In this document: piece by piece, positions 35,451-44,951 of the stretch
Numbering within the stretch: the stretch's first letter is position 1
Layout of the letters: each line of letters starts with the position of its first letter
Assembly (NCBI GenBank): GCA_963844655.1
Contig: CAWJPA010000007.1
Span: 1 to 64,000, forward strand
Direction of reading: 5' to 3'
DNA from: JASHPR01 sp963844655
GTDB taxonomy: Bacteria > Actinomycetota > Actinomycetes > Streptosporangiales > Streptosporangiaceae
Length of the DNA stretch: 64,000 nucleotides
Notes under the pieces: generated by a model
Databases searched by the model: none
What the model was told of the DNA's origin: nothing
Seen by the model: the letters and a program-made list of their open reading frames with translations, nothing else
Translations under genes and position numbers: made by a program

Positions 35451-36911
35451 ATGAGAAAGCGGAGCGCCGCGCTGATCGCGGCCGTGATGCTGCCTGCGCT
35501 GGCCATCGCCGTCCCCGCGCACGCCGACGGTCAGCACCCGTACACCCTGATCGACCCCGGGACGTTCGGCGGCCCGCAGAGCTTTCTCAACCTGCCGGCC
35601 ATCCCGCTGACCGGACCGGGCGGGCTGCTCGGCACTGCCGACACGACCATTCACGATGCCCGCTACCCCAACTTCAACCCGTTCATGGTCGGCTTCGCCG
35701 ACCCCTATCTGGTGCACGCCTTCTCCTGGAAGGACGGTCACCTGCGGGACCTGGGCGCGTTGCCCGGCAACAACAGCAGCGCGGTCTTCGAGGTCAACAA
35801 CGGCGGCACCGGCGCCGGGATGTCCGGGACGGCCGCCACTGATCCCAACACCGGCTGGCCCGCGGACAACGCCGTCATCTTCACCAACGGGCGGGTGATC
35901 AACCTGGGCACCCTGCCGGGCGGCTACGAGAGCCAGGCCAACGACATCAACGACCGGGGCCAGGTGTCGGGATTCGCCTCGAACGGAACCGCCGACCCGT
36001 ACTCCATGCTCGGCTGGGGCACCCAGGCGCGCTCGTTCATCTGGCAGGACGGCAAGATGAGGGACATCGGCACCCTCGGCGGGCCGGACGCGGTCAGCAC
36101 CACCCTTAACGTCAGCGGCCAGATCACCGGCCAGTCTTACACCAACGCCACGGCGAACGCCGCGACGGGAGTCCCGACCACCGACCCGTTCTTGTGGCAG
36201 CACGGCCACATGCTGGACCTGGGCACCCTCGGCGGCACCTACGGCCTGGCCAACTGGCTCAACAACGCCGGGGAGGTCGTCGGCCAGAGCAACCTGGCCG
36301 GTGACCAGACGGCTCATCCGTTCTTGTGGAAGGACGGCAAGATGACAGACCTGGGCACCCTGGGCGGTCCTTACGGGTTCGCGAACTGGATCAGCGAGCA
36401 CGGCGATATCGCAGGCGCCGCCCAGACAGCCAGCCAGGTCTTCCACGCGTTCTTGTGGCGCCATGGCACGATGACAGACCTGCAGCCCACCGGCGGCGCC
36501 CCGTGGGCCTTCGCCAGCGGCGTCAACGACTCCGGTCAAGTCGTCGGCCACGACAGCGACACCCAAGGCCAGGAACTGGCGGCCGTGCTGTGGACCGGCG
36601 GCCACAGGTACGACCTGAACACGCTGATCGCGCCCAGTCGCCTGCACCTGGTCACCGCGTATTACATCGACGACCACGACGACATCGTGGGCCGGGGCAC
36701 CCTGCCCAATGGCGACCAGCAGGCCTTCCTGCTAGTCCGCAACCGCTCAGTGCCCCTGCCGCCACGCCCGGCGCCGGCGCGGCCACTGCCGGCCACCGGC
36801 CCGGTGGGCAAAAGCGCCACCGCCGTCCTGGCCCAGTACGCGGCCCGGCGCGACGGCCTCGGCGCGGCCATCCGTCAGCTGAGCCAAGAGGCCTTCCAAC
36901 GCCACACATAG
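35451..36911 (+). CDS. Secreted HAF-repeat protein
   Basis: ATG 35451 starts a Sec signal peptide (MRKRSAALIAAVMLPALAIA, cleavage likely after AHA). The body, about 400 residues, has tandem units around HAFxWxDGxxxDLGTLxGxxS/A, for example HAFSWKDGHLRDLGALPG and HPFLWKDGKMTDLGTLGG, alternating with NDxGQVxG. This is the extracellular HAF repeat family, thought to form a beta-propeller or solenoid. Function unknown. A Pro-rich C-terminal region follows. Divergent to the membrane SARP protein and probably its target. Confidence 0.85.
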   Translation: MRKRSAALIAAVMLPALAIAVPAHADGQHPYTLIDPGTFGGPQSFLNLPAIPLTGPGGLLGTADTTIHDARYPNFNPFMVGFADPYLVHAFSWKDGHLRDLGALPGNNSSAVFEVNNGGTGAGMSGTAATDPNTGWPADNAVIFTNGRVINLGTLPGGYESQANDINDRGQVSGFASNGTADPYSMLGWGTQARSFIWQDGKMRDIGTLGGPDAVSTTLNVSGQITGQSYTNATANAATGVPTTDPFLWQHGHMLDLGTLGGTYGLANWLNNAGEVVGQSNLAGDQTAHPFLWKDGKMTDLGTLGGPYGFANWISEHGDIAGAAQTASQVFHAFLWRHGTMTDLQPTGGAPWAFASGVNDSGQVVGHDSDTQGQELAAVLWTGGHRYDLNTLIAPSRLHLVTAYYIDDHDDIVGRGTLPNGDQQAFLLVRNRSVPLPPRPAPARPLPATGPVGKSATAVLAQYAARRDGLGAAIRQLSQEAFQRHT

Positions 36912-37346
36912 CCAGCACGGCTGGGTCGGTGCAGGCTGCGAAGGACCCGCCGAGCATAGCGAGCCGGTGAGTCATGAGACCAAAGAGGGAGGGATCGGCT
37001 TGAAGGCGTGGATGGTGCGTGCCGTCGCGCCGACGGCTTCGTTGGACGCGGCCGGCGGCCGGCCATATGCCAGACGCGGCCTTCAACCCGGCATGGTCGC
37101 CGGACATCCGGGCCCCGGACGAGCCAGCACTCGGGACGATCACGACGATCCGGTACGACGGAATCCGCAACGCGTCTTGGACGGCGAGCTGTCCGGCTTT
37201 CCGGCCGGACTGGACCGCGAGATCGTGATCAGCAATCGATCCAGCAACCTCGCGCCTCTGCGAATGACAAGACCCCGGCCACACGAGCGAGAGCAAAGCG
37301 ATGGGTCGGCGCCACCGATCCCGCGGGAACCCAATCAGGGGATGAG
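36912..37346. other. Intergenic region with no recognisable gene
   Basis: 435 bp. Short frames on both strands have no similarity I know; no hairpin with T-run was found after the HAF gene. Confidence 0.5.
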
Positions 37347-38126
37347 ATGAACCGGATCGTGGTATTGATCGTCGCGGCTGGGCTGCTCGGCGCGGCGTGC
37401 AGCTCCAGCGGGTCCCAGCAGCCACCGCCGCCGGCTGAAGCGGCGGGCGGGGCAGCGTCCTCGACGGCCGCTCCCGCCACGGCAGTGCCGGTGCCCAAGC
37501 CGATCCGTGGCTGCATCCCGGCGTGTAGTTACGGGCTCACCCGGCCCGGGAAGATCCCCGAGAAACCGTACAAGACCCAGTGGTTCTTCGGCGGCCAGAT
37601 GGTGATCACCCCCAGCGAGCCCTGGAGCATTCACGAAGACAGCACCGGTGAATTCGCCCTCATGCCCGACGCGGCACCCGACAATGACGTGCTGTTCTGG
37701 GAAGACGTCTACCCCATCGACCACAACAAGCGCGTACCCGGAGTGCCGCTGACCGTCAAAGGACTGCTCGGGTGGCTCCGCACAACCCCGCGGCTTCACG
37801 TCTCAGCGCCGCGCCCGGGCACGATCGGCCGCAGCCTGCCCGCCACGGTCGTCGACGTGACCATCGCCAAGGGCGCCAAGAACGAAGATCCAGCCTGTCC
37901 CACCCACACCTGCGTCAATTTTCTCAACTACCCGCAATGGGACGTCAACTTTGGGATCTCCGCACCACAGATCCAGCGCTTCTACCTCTCCAACGTTACC
38001 TACGGCGGACGGAAACACCTGTTCATCGCGATCATCTACCCCAACGACCCCCGCGACATGAAGAAGTTCCTGCCGCCCGCCGAAAAACTCATCGCGACCG
38101 TGCAAGTGCCCGCAACCCCTGGCTAG
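37347..38126 (+). CDS. Lipoprotein of unknown function
   Basis: A 259-residue protein starting ATG 37347 (GGGGATGA upstream). The signal peptide ends with a lipobox LLGAAC, so the mature protein begins at Cys and is membrane anchored outside the cell. A Ser/Pro/Ala-rich linker follows, then a globular domain with two Cys pairs (CIPACSYG; CPTHTCVNF) that could form disulfides. I do not recognise the domain. Same strand as the HAF gene, 435 bp downstream. Confidence 0.75.
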   Translation: MNRIVVLIVAAGLLGAACSSSGSQQPPPPAEAAGGAASSTAAPATAVPVPKPIRGCIPACSYGLTRPGKIPEKPYKTQWFFGGQMVITPSEPWSIHEDSTGEFALMPDAAPDNDVLFWEDVYPIDHNKRVPGVPLTVKGLLGWLRTTPRLHVSAPRPGTIGRSLPATVVDVTIAKGAKNEDPACPTHTCVNFLNYPQWDVNFGISAPQIQRFYLSNVTYGGRKHLFIAIIYPNDPRDMKKFLPPAEKLIATVQVPATPG

Positions 38127-38742
38127 CCACCGCCGCCCATGGACGCTCCGGGGGTGGCAATCTCTCCTCTGGGCCTGCTGACCTCTGCATAAGGATGCGC
38201 AGACGGGACTCGCTCACATCGGCAGAAGAGATGGTCTTGTTGTTCCCTGGGTGAAACTGGAGCACATATTAACCTGCTCCGTATGCCTGAGCCGGCGCGC
38301 TGGATGGTAGCGATCATGGGCGGCTCGCACCGGCGCGGCCGGTTCCGCGCGGTCGGCAGCATCAACGCGGTGGCGATCGTGCGGGGACGAGATCGACCGT
38401 CCGGATCGGGTCGGTCCACCACGAGCGTCACCAGGGAGATCTCGCATATGGGCCGCTCGTCGTACTGGCGGCGACGCCCCCGGCCAGGATCCGCCGGGCG
38501 ACCGCGAGCCAGGCCCCGCCGATCGTGACCGCCCGCAGCGCCTGCGGGCCGTCGGTGCTCACGGCGCCGACAAAGCAGGCCAGATAGCTAGAACCTAGTC
38601 CTGTCCGTCCTCTTCGATAGGCGCCGATTCCGTGCGCCGCCCGCGAGCTGGACACTGGTCCGCCGTATGCGATTGAGGAGGTAGGTGGGTGTTCTTGGGG
38701 CGGATGGGGGGCCAGTCAGGGCGTCGGTGCCGACCATTCGTG
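38127..38742. other. Region with no clear gene, holds one direct repeat
   Basis: About 615 bp. The only structure I can support is the repeat at 38176-38230. A minus-strand frame at 38428-38655 (DGPQALRAVTIGGAWLAVAR) looks weakly protein-like but has no family I know. Confidence 0.4.
38176..38230 (+). repeat. 55-bp direct repeat, left copy
   Basis: Begins with tgctgacctctgcataagg and matches 42187-42241: the first 23 bp are identical and the remainder is roughly 75% identical. The pair brackets the STAND regulator and the small membrane protein. Confidence 0.85.
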
Positions 38743-41382
38743 TTAGATGCTGAGTTTGAGGAGGGTCTGCTGGACTCGCCGGGCGGCGGGGGCTCCGATG
38801 CGCTGGTAGATAGTGACCGCTTTGCGCAGTTGCGTGGCGCCGTCGGCGGGGTTGCCGTCGTGGATGTGGGATTGACCGATGCCTTGCAGGGCGCGCGCTT
38901 CCTCGAGGGGTGCGCCGATGTCGCGGGCGATGGCCAGGGCCCGGATGTGGTGTTCGCGGGCCTGGCGGCTGGCCGAGGATCGGGAGAGAAGTTCGCCCAG
39001 GTTGTTGAGTGCCGCAGCCTGGCCCTGGGGCACGCCGAGGTTGCAGTACAGGTCCAGGGCCTGGCGGAGGCTGCCCATGGCGGCCGGGTAATTTCCGGTC
39101 GCGGCGTGCAAGGCGCCCAGGCTGTTGTGCACCTGGGCCTGGCCATAGGGCGCGCCGAGATCGCGGAACAGGTCCAGGGCTTGGTGAAGGCTGGCGGCGG
39201 CGGCCGGGTAGTCTCCGGTCAGCTGCTGCAGGATACCGATCTGATCGAGGGTGAATCCCTGGTTGAAGCGGTCACCGACGTTGCGGAACAGGTCCAGGGC
39301 CCGGCGACAGTTGGCGGCGGCGGCCGGGTAGTCCCCGGTCAGCCGCTGCACGGTAGCGACCAGGTGAATGGCGAAAGCCTGGCTGTCTTGATCGCCGAGT
39401 TCGCGGTAGAGCTCGAGGGCTTGCTGGAGGCCGTCGGCGGCGGCCGGGTACTCGCCGGTCTCAATGCGCAACTCGGCCAGGCCTTCGAGGACCGCGGCCT
39501 GGCCGATCTGGTCGCCGAGGTCGCGGAACAAATCCAGGGCTTGCTGGAAGCTGGCGGCGGCGGCCGGGTAGTCGCCGGTCAGCTGTAGCGCCCAGCCCAG
39601 GTTGTTGAGCGTATCGCCTTGACTGAGCCGGATCCCGAGGTCGCGGTACAGCGCCAGCGACTGCCGTGCGGCCGCGATGAAGGCGGGATAGTTGTCGGCC
39701 CCCGAGTGCACGCCGGCCAGGCAATACAGTGCGTCGGCTTGGCCGCGGCGGTCACCCGCCCGGCGCGCCGCAGTAAGGGCGGTCCGGTGCAGTGCAGCGG
39801 CCTGATCCCAGTAACCCTGGCTGAGCAGGAAGCCGCTGACCGCGGCGGGGATCTGAACAGCATGCTGGGGATGCCCGTGGGCGGCGGCGTACTCGGCGGC
39901 CGCGTGCAGGTTGGCGCGCTCGGCTTCTAGCCACTGGGTCGCCTGCGCGGGCGTGGACAGCGGCGGCGCGCAAGCCGGCGGCTCGCCGGGCGCCTGGGGG
40001 CGGGTGCCGTGCACGCGCGCGGTAATGTGCGCGCTGGCGGCCTGGGCGGTGTGCAGGTAATAGTCCAGCAGCCGCCCGGCCGCGGCGGCGGAGTCGGCGG
40101 GTTCGGCGTCGGCCAGGACCCGGGCGTGCTCGCGGATCAGGTCGTGGAACCGGTACCGGCCGGGGGCGGGCTGGGTGAGCAGGTGCTGGTCGTAAAGATC
40201 CTCAAGACGGCGGCGGGCCTGGCCAGGGCTGGTGTCATCCAGCGCGGCGGCCGCGTGGGCGTCGATGTCGGGCCCCGGATGCAAGCCGAGGCGGCGAAAC
40301 AGCTGCTGCTGGGCGCCGGTCAGGTCCTGGTAAGAGAGGTCGAACGCGGCCGCGACGGACAGGTTCTCGGCCGCCATGAGCTGCAGCCGGTCCCGCGCCG
40401 CGGCCAGATCGCCAGCCAAGCCGGCTGGTGTCCAGGCCGGGTGATGGGCCAGCTGCCGGCCCAGCATCCCGATCGCCAGCGGCAGATACCCGCACAGCCG
40501 GGTGATCTGACCGCCCGGCAAACCCAGATCCGGGCGGCCGGCCAGCCGGGCCAGCATCGCCGCAGCCTCACCCGGGGGCAGGGTATCCAGGCTGAGCACC
40601 GCGGCGTCTTCTAGCGCGGCCAGCCTGCGCCGGCTGGTGATCAGGACCAGGCTCCCCGGCGTGCCCGGCAGCAAAGGGCGGATCTGCTCATGCCCGGCCG
40701 CGTCATCCAGCAGCAACAGGACCTTCTTGCCCGCCACATGATCACGCCAGCGCGCCGCCCGGGCATCCACGCCCGGCGGGATCTGGCTGGCGGGCACCCC
40801 GGCGGTCAGCAGCAAGCTGGCCAGCCCATCGGCGGGGCCGACCGGCTGCTGCCCGGGCGTATGGCCGTGCAGCGGCAGGAAAAACTGCCCGTCGGGGAAG
40901 TCGGCGGCCAGCTGGTGCGCCGCGTGCACCGCAAACGCGGTCTTGCCGACCCCAGCCATCCCGCCGATCGCATGAATCGACACCACTCCGCCGACCGCCG
41001 CCGCTCCCGCCCACTGCGCTACCAGCTGCCCCAGCTCCTCCTGGCGGCCGGTGAAGCTGGCGGTATCCCGCGGCAGCGTCCGCGTGGCCGCCGCCGACCC
41101 GCCCGCCTTATCCCCTCGTGCAGCGGCCAGCGCCTCCTCCGCCGGGACCCGTCCCCGCGCCGCCGCTTCGAACAGTGCCCGGGCGTGGCCGTCCAGGTGC
41201 AGCGCGTTGGCCAGCAGCCGGGCGGTGTCCTTGCGGGCGGTGGCATTGATGCCCCGCTCCAGGTCACTGACTGACCGCGGGCTCAGCGTTGCCGCCTCGG
41301 CCAGCTCCTCCTGCGTCAGATCGCCCTCAATCCGCAACTGCCGCAATAAGCCGCCGAAACCCGCCACCGGCTGCTCGGCCAC
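38743..41382 (-). CDS. STAND regulator: HTH, NB-ARC ATPase, TPR repeats
   Basis: An 879-residue protein. Residues 10-60 form a Cro/C1-type helix-turn-helix (LTQEELAEAATLSPRSVSDL). Residues 140-148 are the P-loop GGMAGVGKT, with Walker B KKVLLLLDDA and a typical GSLVLITSRRR sensor, then the winged-helix part of NB-ARC. From about 560 to the end lie tetratricopeptide units of 40 residues with the recurring YPAAAxxxxQALDLFRDLG core. Such proteins keep the ATPase inactive until the repeats bind a partner; the HTH suggests transcription control. Its DNA shows near-identical 120-bp repeats. A small membrane protein gene is divergent. Confidence 0.92.
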   Translation of the reverse strand: MAEQPVAGFGGLLRQLRIEGDLTQEELAEAATLSPRSVSDLERGINATARKDTARLLANALHLDGHARALFEAAARGRVPAEEALAAARGDKAGGSAAATRTLPRDTASFTGRQEELGQLVAQWAGAAAVGGVVSIHAIGGMAGVGKTAFAVHAAHQLAADFPDGQFFLPLHGHTPGQQPVGPADGLASLLLTAGVPASQIPPGVDARAARWRDHVAGKKVLLLLDDAAGHEQIRPLLPGTPGSLVLITSRRRLAALEDAAVLSLDTLPPGEAAAMLARLAGRPDLGLPGGQITRLCGYLPLAIGMLGRQLAHHPAWTPAGLAGDLAAARDRLQLMAAENLSVAAAFDLSYQDLTGAQQQLFRRLGLHPGPDIDAHAAAALDDTSPGQARRRLEDLYDQHLLTQPAPGRYRFHDLIREHARVLADAEPADSAAAAGRLLDYYLHTAQAASAHITARVHGTRPQAPGEPPACAPPLSTPAQATQWLEAERANLHAAAEYAAAHGHPQHAVQIPAAVSGFLLSQGYWDQAAALHRTALTAARRAGDRRGQADALYCLAGVHSGADNYPAFIAAARQSLALYRDLGIRLSQGDTLNNLGWALQLTGDYPAAAASFQQALDLFRDLGDQIGQAAVLEGLAELRIETGEYPAAADGLQQALELYRELGDQDSQAFAIHLVATVQRLTGDYPAAAANCRRALDLFRNVGDRFNQGFTLDQIGILQQLTGDYPAAAASLHQALDLFRDLGAPYGQAQVHNSLGALHAATGNYPAAMGSLRQALDLYCNLGVPQGQAAALNNLGELLSRSSASRQAREHHIRALAIARDIGAPLEEARALQGIGQSHIHDGNPADGATQLRKAVTIYQRIGAPAARRVQQTLLKLSI
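39090..39750 (-). repeat. 120-bp coding repeats of the TPR region
   Basis: The string gcggcggccgggta recurs at about 120-bp intervals (for example near 39205, 39325, 39445, 39565), each encoding YPAAA in a TPR unit. DNA identity between neighbours is high enough to permit slippage or unequal crossover. Confidence 0.75.
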
Positions 41383-41623
41383 CAGACCCTCGCCCCTTCA
41401 CCATCCCCCCGGCTCAGGTGCCGCATCCCAACCCGGCCACAAGGCTCCGCCTCGCGGAATACCTCCTGCCAGCAAGCCTAAAGCCCGTCGGCAGCCACCG
41501 CCAGGAACGTCGGCCGCGGGCAGATCCTGTGGGTCTCCTGTGGGCCGGCACGTGTGGTCCTCCCCCCCGCCGCTGGCAACAGTGGAAACGATGACATGCA
41601 GCAACGACCCCAAGAAGGCCGCG

Positions 41624-41947
41624 ATGAAACCCATCCACTCCATCCGCCGCGCCGCCAGCATTCTGACCGGCCTGGCCGCCGCCGTGCTGGCCTGCAGCGC
41701 CGCACCCGCCGCTCTCGCCGCCCCGGCCGGCATCGGGCCGGTCGGGGGCAGCCCGGCATCCTCGAGCCCCAACCGTGCCTGGCACCCCCCAGCCCCGGCC
41801 CAGATCCACTCCATCATCTCCGGCGGCATGCCCGGCTGGCAGATCACCCTCATCGCCGCCGCAGCCGCGATCCTCACGGCCGCCGCAGCGGTGATCCTCG
41901 ACCGGGCCCGCACAGCCCGCCGGCACCCGACCGCGCCCACCGCCTGA
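41624..41947 (+). CDS. Small exported/membrane protein of unknown function
   Basis: A 107-residue protein. ATG 41624 is preceded by AAGAAGG at a good distance; ATG 41591 is an in-frame alternative. N-terminal signal-like helix (ILTGLAAAVLACSAAPAALA), short Pro/Ser-rich middle, C-terminal membrane helix (ITLIAAAAAILTAAAAVILD) and a basic tail. Divergent to the STAND regulator, 240 bp away. Confidence 0.65.
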   Translation: MKPIHSIRRAASILTGLAAAVLACSAAPAALAAPAGIGPVGGSPASSSPNRAWHPPAPAQIHSIISGGMPGWQITLIAAAAAILTAAAAVILDRARTARRHPTAPTA

Positions 41948-42186
41948 CCCATGCCGCATCTGGCACCAGGCCACGCGCAAAAACCACCAGCAAGCCACCG
42001 GAAAGGCCTGCGCGACCCAGGCCACAGCGCATAACAGACCGCGCAGAACCGCGCTTTCTGTACCCTCATCAGCAGCGAAACTATTCCTCAACCGAGAGCG
42101 CCTATTCGGCGATCTGGCCCACGCAGAGGGCGAATACGAGTGCTCAGTCACGTATCTCTTACTGCACCGCTGATCACGAATAGAGA
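41948..42186. other. Intergenic region, nothing recognised
   Basis: Ends at the right-hand 55-bp repeat. Together with 42242-42408 it forms a long gene-free stretch before att copy C. Confidence 0.5.
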
Positions 42187-42241
42187 TGCTGACCTCTGCA
42201 TAAGGATGCACAGGCGGAATTCGCTCAAATCGGTAGAATCG
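42187..42241 (+). repeat. 55-bp direct repeat, right copy
   Basis: Partner of 38176-38230, same orientation; see that entry. Confidence 0.85.
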
Positions 42242-42408
42242 GGCGCATCGACTGGATCATGGTGCTTGTCTCTGTCGCTTCAACGCGCCGATCAGTCGCG
42301 GCATGCCTACGTGCGGTGCGGGGCTGCCGCCGCCGTGGCGGTGGGTCAGGGGGTGTGCCGTTGACACCAGAACTCAACTGGAGTCCATGGGACATGATCG
42401 AAGAGGCG

Positions 42409-42475
42409 TGTCGCGCTGACCGGGCCTGGTCCGGTACTACGGACGCCACACGGACAGAATGCGGTTTTCACGCGG
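42409..42475 (+). repeat. Left arm shared with tRNA-like copy A
   Basis: tcgcgctgacc, then ctacggacgccacacggac and agaatgcggt, matching 14257-14325 closely and ending at a similar distance from the tRNA 3'-half block. Confidence 0.7.
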
Positions 42476-42530
42476 CCGAGGACAGAGTTCCCGCAGGTCA
42501 ATAGCATTCCGGCGGGCTTGGGTGTGCTCG

Positions 42531-42583
42531 CTGTAAAACCGTCGGCTCAGCCTACGTTGGTTCGAACCCAACACCTGCCACCA
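42531..42583 (+). repeat. tRNA(Tyr) 3'-half copy C (candidate attachment site)
   Basis: Identical to copy A over the 53-bp core from CTGTAAA to the terminal ACCA. No matching 5' half upstream. A hairpin ACGGCC (42592) / GGCCGT (42624) follows, in the place of the terminators of copies A and B. Confidence 0.8.
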
Positions 42584-42759
42584 TCAGCGAAACGGCCGTG
42601 AGCTGGGTTTACCCGGCCTCGCAGGCCGTCGTGTGTCATGTCATCCTCGGTCGTCGTCGGCCACGAGGCGGCGCGGCATCACGATGGTTACCCGCCCGCT
42701 GGGGTAGCCCGGGTGGGAACCGCGCAGCCTTGTGTAGACTCATGTGTAAGGAGGCGCAC

Positions 42760-42960
42760 ATGGCTACTAATCTGGCAATCGACCCCGATCTGCTGGAACG
42801 CGCCCTTGAGGTCAGTGGCGAGCGCACCAAGAAGGCCGCGGTCACCCGTGCGTTGCAGGAGTTCATTGCCCGCCGCGAGCAGGCCCGCATTCTCGGCCTC
42901 TTCGGCACGGTCGAGATCGATCCGGAGTACGACTACAAGGCCGAGCGTTCGCGCGGGTGA
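42760..42960 (+). CDS. vapB: VapB-type antitoxin
   Basis: A 66-residue protein. ATG 42760 follows AAGGAGG at optimal distance. The region LLERALEVSGERTKKAAVTR followed by ALQEFI is typical of type II VapB antitoxins (ribbon-helix-helix DNA-binding end), and the acidic/aromatic tail (TVEIDPEYDYKAE) is the toxin-neutralising part. Its stop overlaps the start of the PIN toxin gene (GTGA). Confidence 0.9.
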   Translation: MATNLAIDPDLLERALEVSGERTKKAAVTRALQEFIARREQARILGLFGTVEIDPEYDYKAERSRG

Positions 42961-43364
42961 GCATGCTCGTCGACACGAGCGTCTGGTCGCTTGCGCTGCG
43001 CCGGGACGCTCCCCCGGATGTGCCTGAGGTCCGGGCGCTGCGGGCTGCGCTGGCCGGTGGTGAGATCGTCGCCACCACCGGAGTGATCCTCCAGGAACTG
43101 CTCCAGGGCGTCGTCCCGGAACGAACCCGGACGCAGATCATCGAGATGTTCGCTGTCCTGGAGTACCTCACGCCCTCTCGCGAAGATCATGTCACTGCGG
43201 CGGGCGTGCGCAACACGTTGCGCTCTGCAGGTGTTCAGGTCGGCACGATCGATGCCCTCATTGCCCAGCTGGCCATCGCTGGCAGTCATACGCTCCTCAC
43301 CACGGACAGCGACTTCCGCGCCGCGTCCAGCCACATCAGCCTTCAGCTATGGCGCGCCCCGTAG
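42957..43364 (+). CDS. vapC: VapC-type PIN-domain toxin
   Basis: A 135-residue PIN ribonuclease: MLVDTSVWSLALR with the first acidic residue, Glu in VILQELLQG, Asp in GTIDALIAQLA and Asp residues in LLTTDSDFRA complete the acidic active site. Cleaves RNA when released from VapB. Translationally coupled to the antitoxin. The pair lies 170 bp right of att copy C. Confidence 0.92.
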   Translation: MSMLVDTSVWSLALRRDAPPDVPEVRALRAALAGGEIVATTGVILQELLQGVVPERTRTQIIEMFAVLEYLTPSREDHVTAAGVRNTLRSAGVQVGTIDALIAQLAIAGSHTLLTTDSDFRAASSHISLQLWRAP

Positions 43365-43556
43365 CCTCGCTGCGCATTCGACTCAAGCCAAGGCCCTTGG
43401 ATCTATTGACGCCAGTCATCGCAGGCCAAGCGACGGCTGCGGGCCCGTGTTTGCTTACCCGGCCGCTGCCGGTGGTTCCCGGCAACTTGCGGTTGCCCCC
43501 GTAACCACGGCGAACGCTGTCACAGGTTGCTACTTCGGGAGCCGGAATACCCGCGT

Positions 43557-44663
43557 TCAGCGGTGTGGGATCAAGATCGCGTGGGGATCGGGGCGGTGCT
43601 CCTCGGCCGGGGGGTCGGCGTGGACGAGTGCGGCGGTCAGGCGGGGCAGGGCGTGCAGCAGGTCGTGCTCGGCTGTGGCGGCGACCTGGTGGGCTGCCCG
43701 GGCGGTGGCGTCGCCGTCGACGGTGATCTCGCATTCGGCCCACAGCTGGTGCCCAACCCAGCGCAGCCGGACCTGCCCGACGCCCAGCACTCCTGGTGTG
43801 GCCCGCAATGTCTGCTCGACCTGGTTGACCAGGTCCGGATCCACCGCGTCCATCAGGCGGCGGTAGACCTCGCGGGTGGCCTGCCACAGCACCGCGAAAA
43901 TGGTCACGGTAATGCCCAGGCCGATCACCGGGTCGGCCCAGTTCCAGCCCAATGCCACTCCGCCGACGCCCAGCAGCACCGCCAGTGAGGTGAACCCGTC
44001 GGTGCGGGCGTGCAGGCCATCGGCGACCAGGGCCGCGGACCCGATCTTGCGGCCGACCCTGATCCGGTAGCGGGCGACCAGCTCGTTGCCGGTGAAACCG
44101 GCCACAGCCGCGACGGCCACAGCGATCAGGTTGCTGACCGGACGGGGATGATTGAGCCGGTCCACTGCCTCATAGCCAGCCAGCGCCGATGATGCCGCGA
44201 TGAACACGATGATCACCAGGCCCGCCAGGTCCTCAGCCCGGCCATAGCCGTAGGTGTAGCGGCGGGTAGCCGGCCGGCGGCCGATGACGAACGCCACGCC
44301 CAGCGGGATCGCGGTCAGCGCGTCGGCCAGGTTGTGCAGCGTGTCGCCCAGGAGCGCCACCGACCCGGAGAACGTCACCACGACGGCCTGGACCACTGCG
44401 GTCGTGCCGAGCACGCTTAGCGAGATCCGCAGCGCCCGCATGCCCTCAGCGCTGGCCTCCATCGCCGCGTCTACCTTGTCCGCCGCCTCATGGGAGTGCG
44501 GGCGTATCAGGTGCTGGCTCCTGGCTCGCAGTACCCGCCCGTGACCATGATCATGATCATTGTGGGTGTGACCATGTGCCTCGTTGGCTTGGCCGTGCCC
44601 GTCATGGCTATGGCCGTGCCGGGCAGCGGCAGGACCGCCGCCAGCAGCGGGAACATCGCTCAT
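43557..44663 (-). CDS. Cation diffusion facilitator, zinc-type exporter
   Basis: CDF protein of about 368 residues. The N-terminus is His-rich (HGHSHDGHGQANEAHGHTH), a typical metal-sensing extension. Six helices; metal-site motifs LLGDTLHNLADAL in helix 2 and LVADGLHARTDGF in helix 5 (His/Asp ligands of Zn-type CDF). The C-terminal cytosolic domain follows (VRLRWVGHQLWAECEITVDG). Exports Zn2+ or a similar ion by proton antiport. ATG 44663 or ATG 44675 could be the start. Confidence 0.92.
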   Translation of the reverse strand: MSDVPAAGGGPAAARHGHSHDGHGQANEAHGHTHNDHDHGHGRVLRARSQHLIRPHSHEAADKVDAAMEASAEGMRALRISLSVLGTTAVVQAVVVTFSGSVALLGDTLHNLADALTAIPLGVAFVIGRRPATRRYTYGYGRAEDLAGLVIIVFIAASSALAGYEAVDRLNHPRPVSNLIAVAVAAVAGFTGNELVARYRIRVGRKIGSAALVADGLHARTDGFTSLAVLLGVGGVALGWNWADPVIGLGITVTIFAVLWQATREVYRRLMDAVDPDLVNQVEQTLRATPGVLGVGQVRLRWVGHQLWAECEITVDGDATARAAHQVAATAEHDLLHALPRLTAALVHADPPAEEHRPDPHAILIPHR

Positions 44664-44951
44664 GCTGGCGAGCATGACACGCCAAGTCCACTGCAGCACC
44701 TCGACAAAAACCAGCTCAGAGCACCTGCCACCGCTGCGCAACACAACAGGCCATGCAGCTGCTGATCCAACGTTGGGCCACGAGCTTCGGGGACCTCACC
44801 CACATCCTGCGCCGTCCCGCGGCGCGCGGGCTCACTCCCGGAGGGTGACCCATGTGTCCGCGTTTCCTGGGCCGGTCATCGGCTAGATCCAATCGACCGG
44901 GCGCACACAGCTGGGATAATCGCCCGACAGGCCACCCGGCCTTCCGCCAGC

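Noticed and set aside
35190..36677. 495-residue minus-strand open frame
   Set aside because: Shadow of the HAF-repeat gene; its apparent repeats mirror the HAF repeats.
38428..38655. Small minus-strand gene (DGPQALRAVTIGGAWLAVAR)
   Set aside because: No ribosome-binding site, no recognised family and poor flanks; kept only as a note in the intergenic entry.
39090..39750. Regular 120-bp repeats as a CRISPR array
   Set aside because: Repeats are in frame and encode TPR units; there are no short repeats with unique spacers or cas genes.
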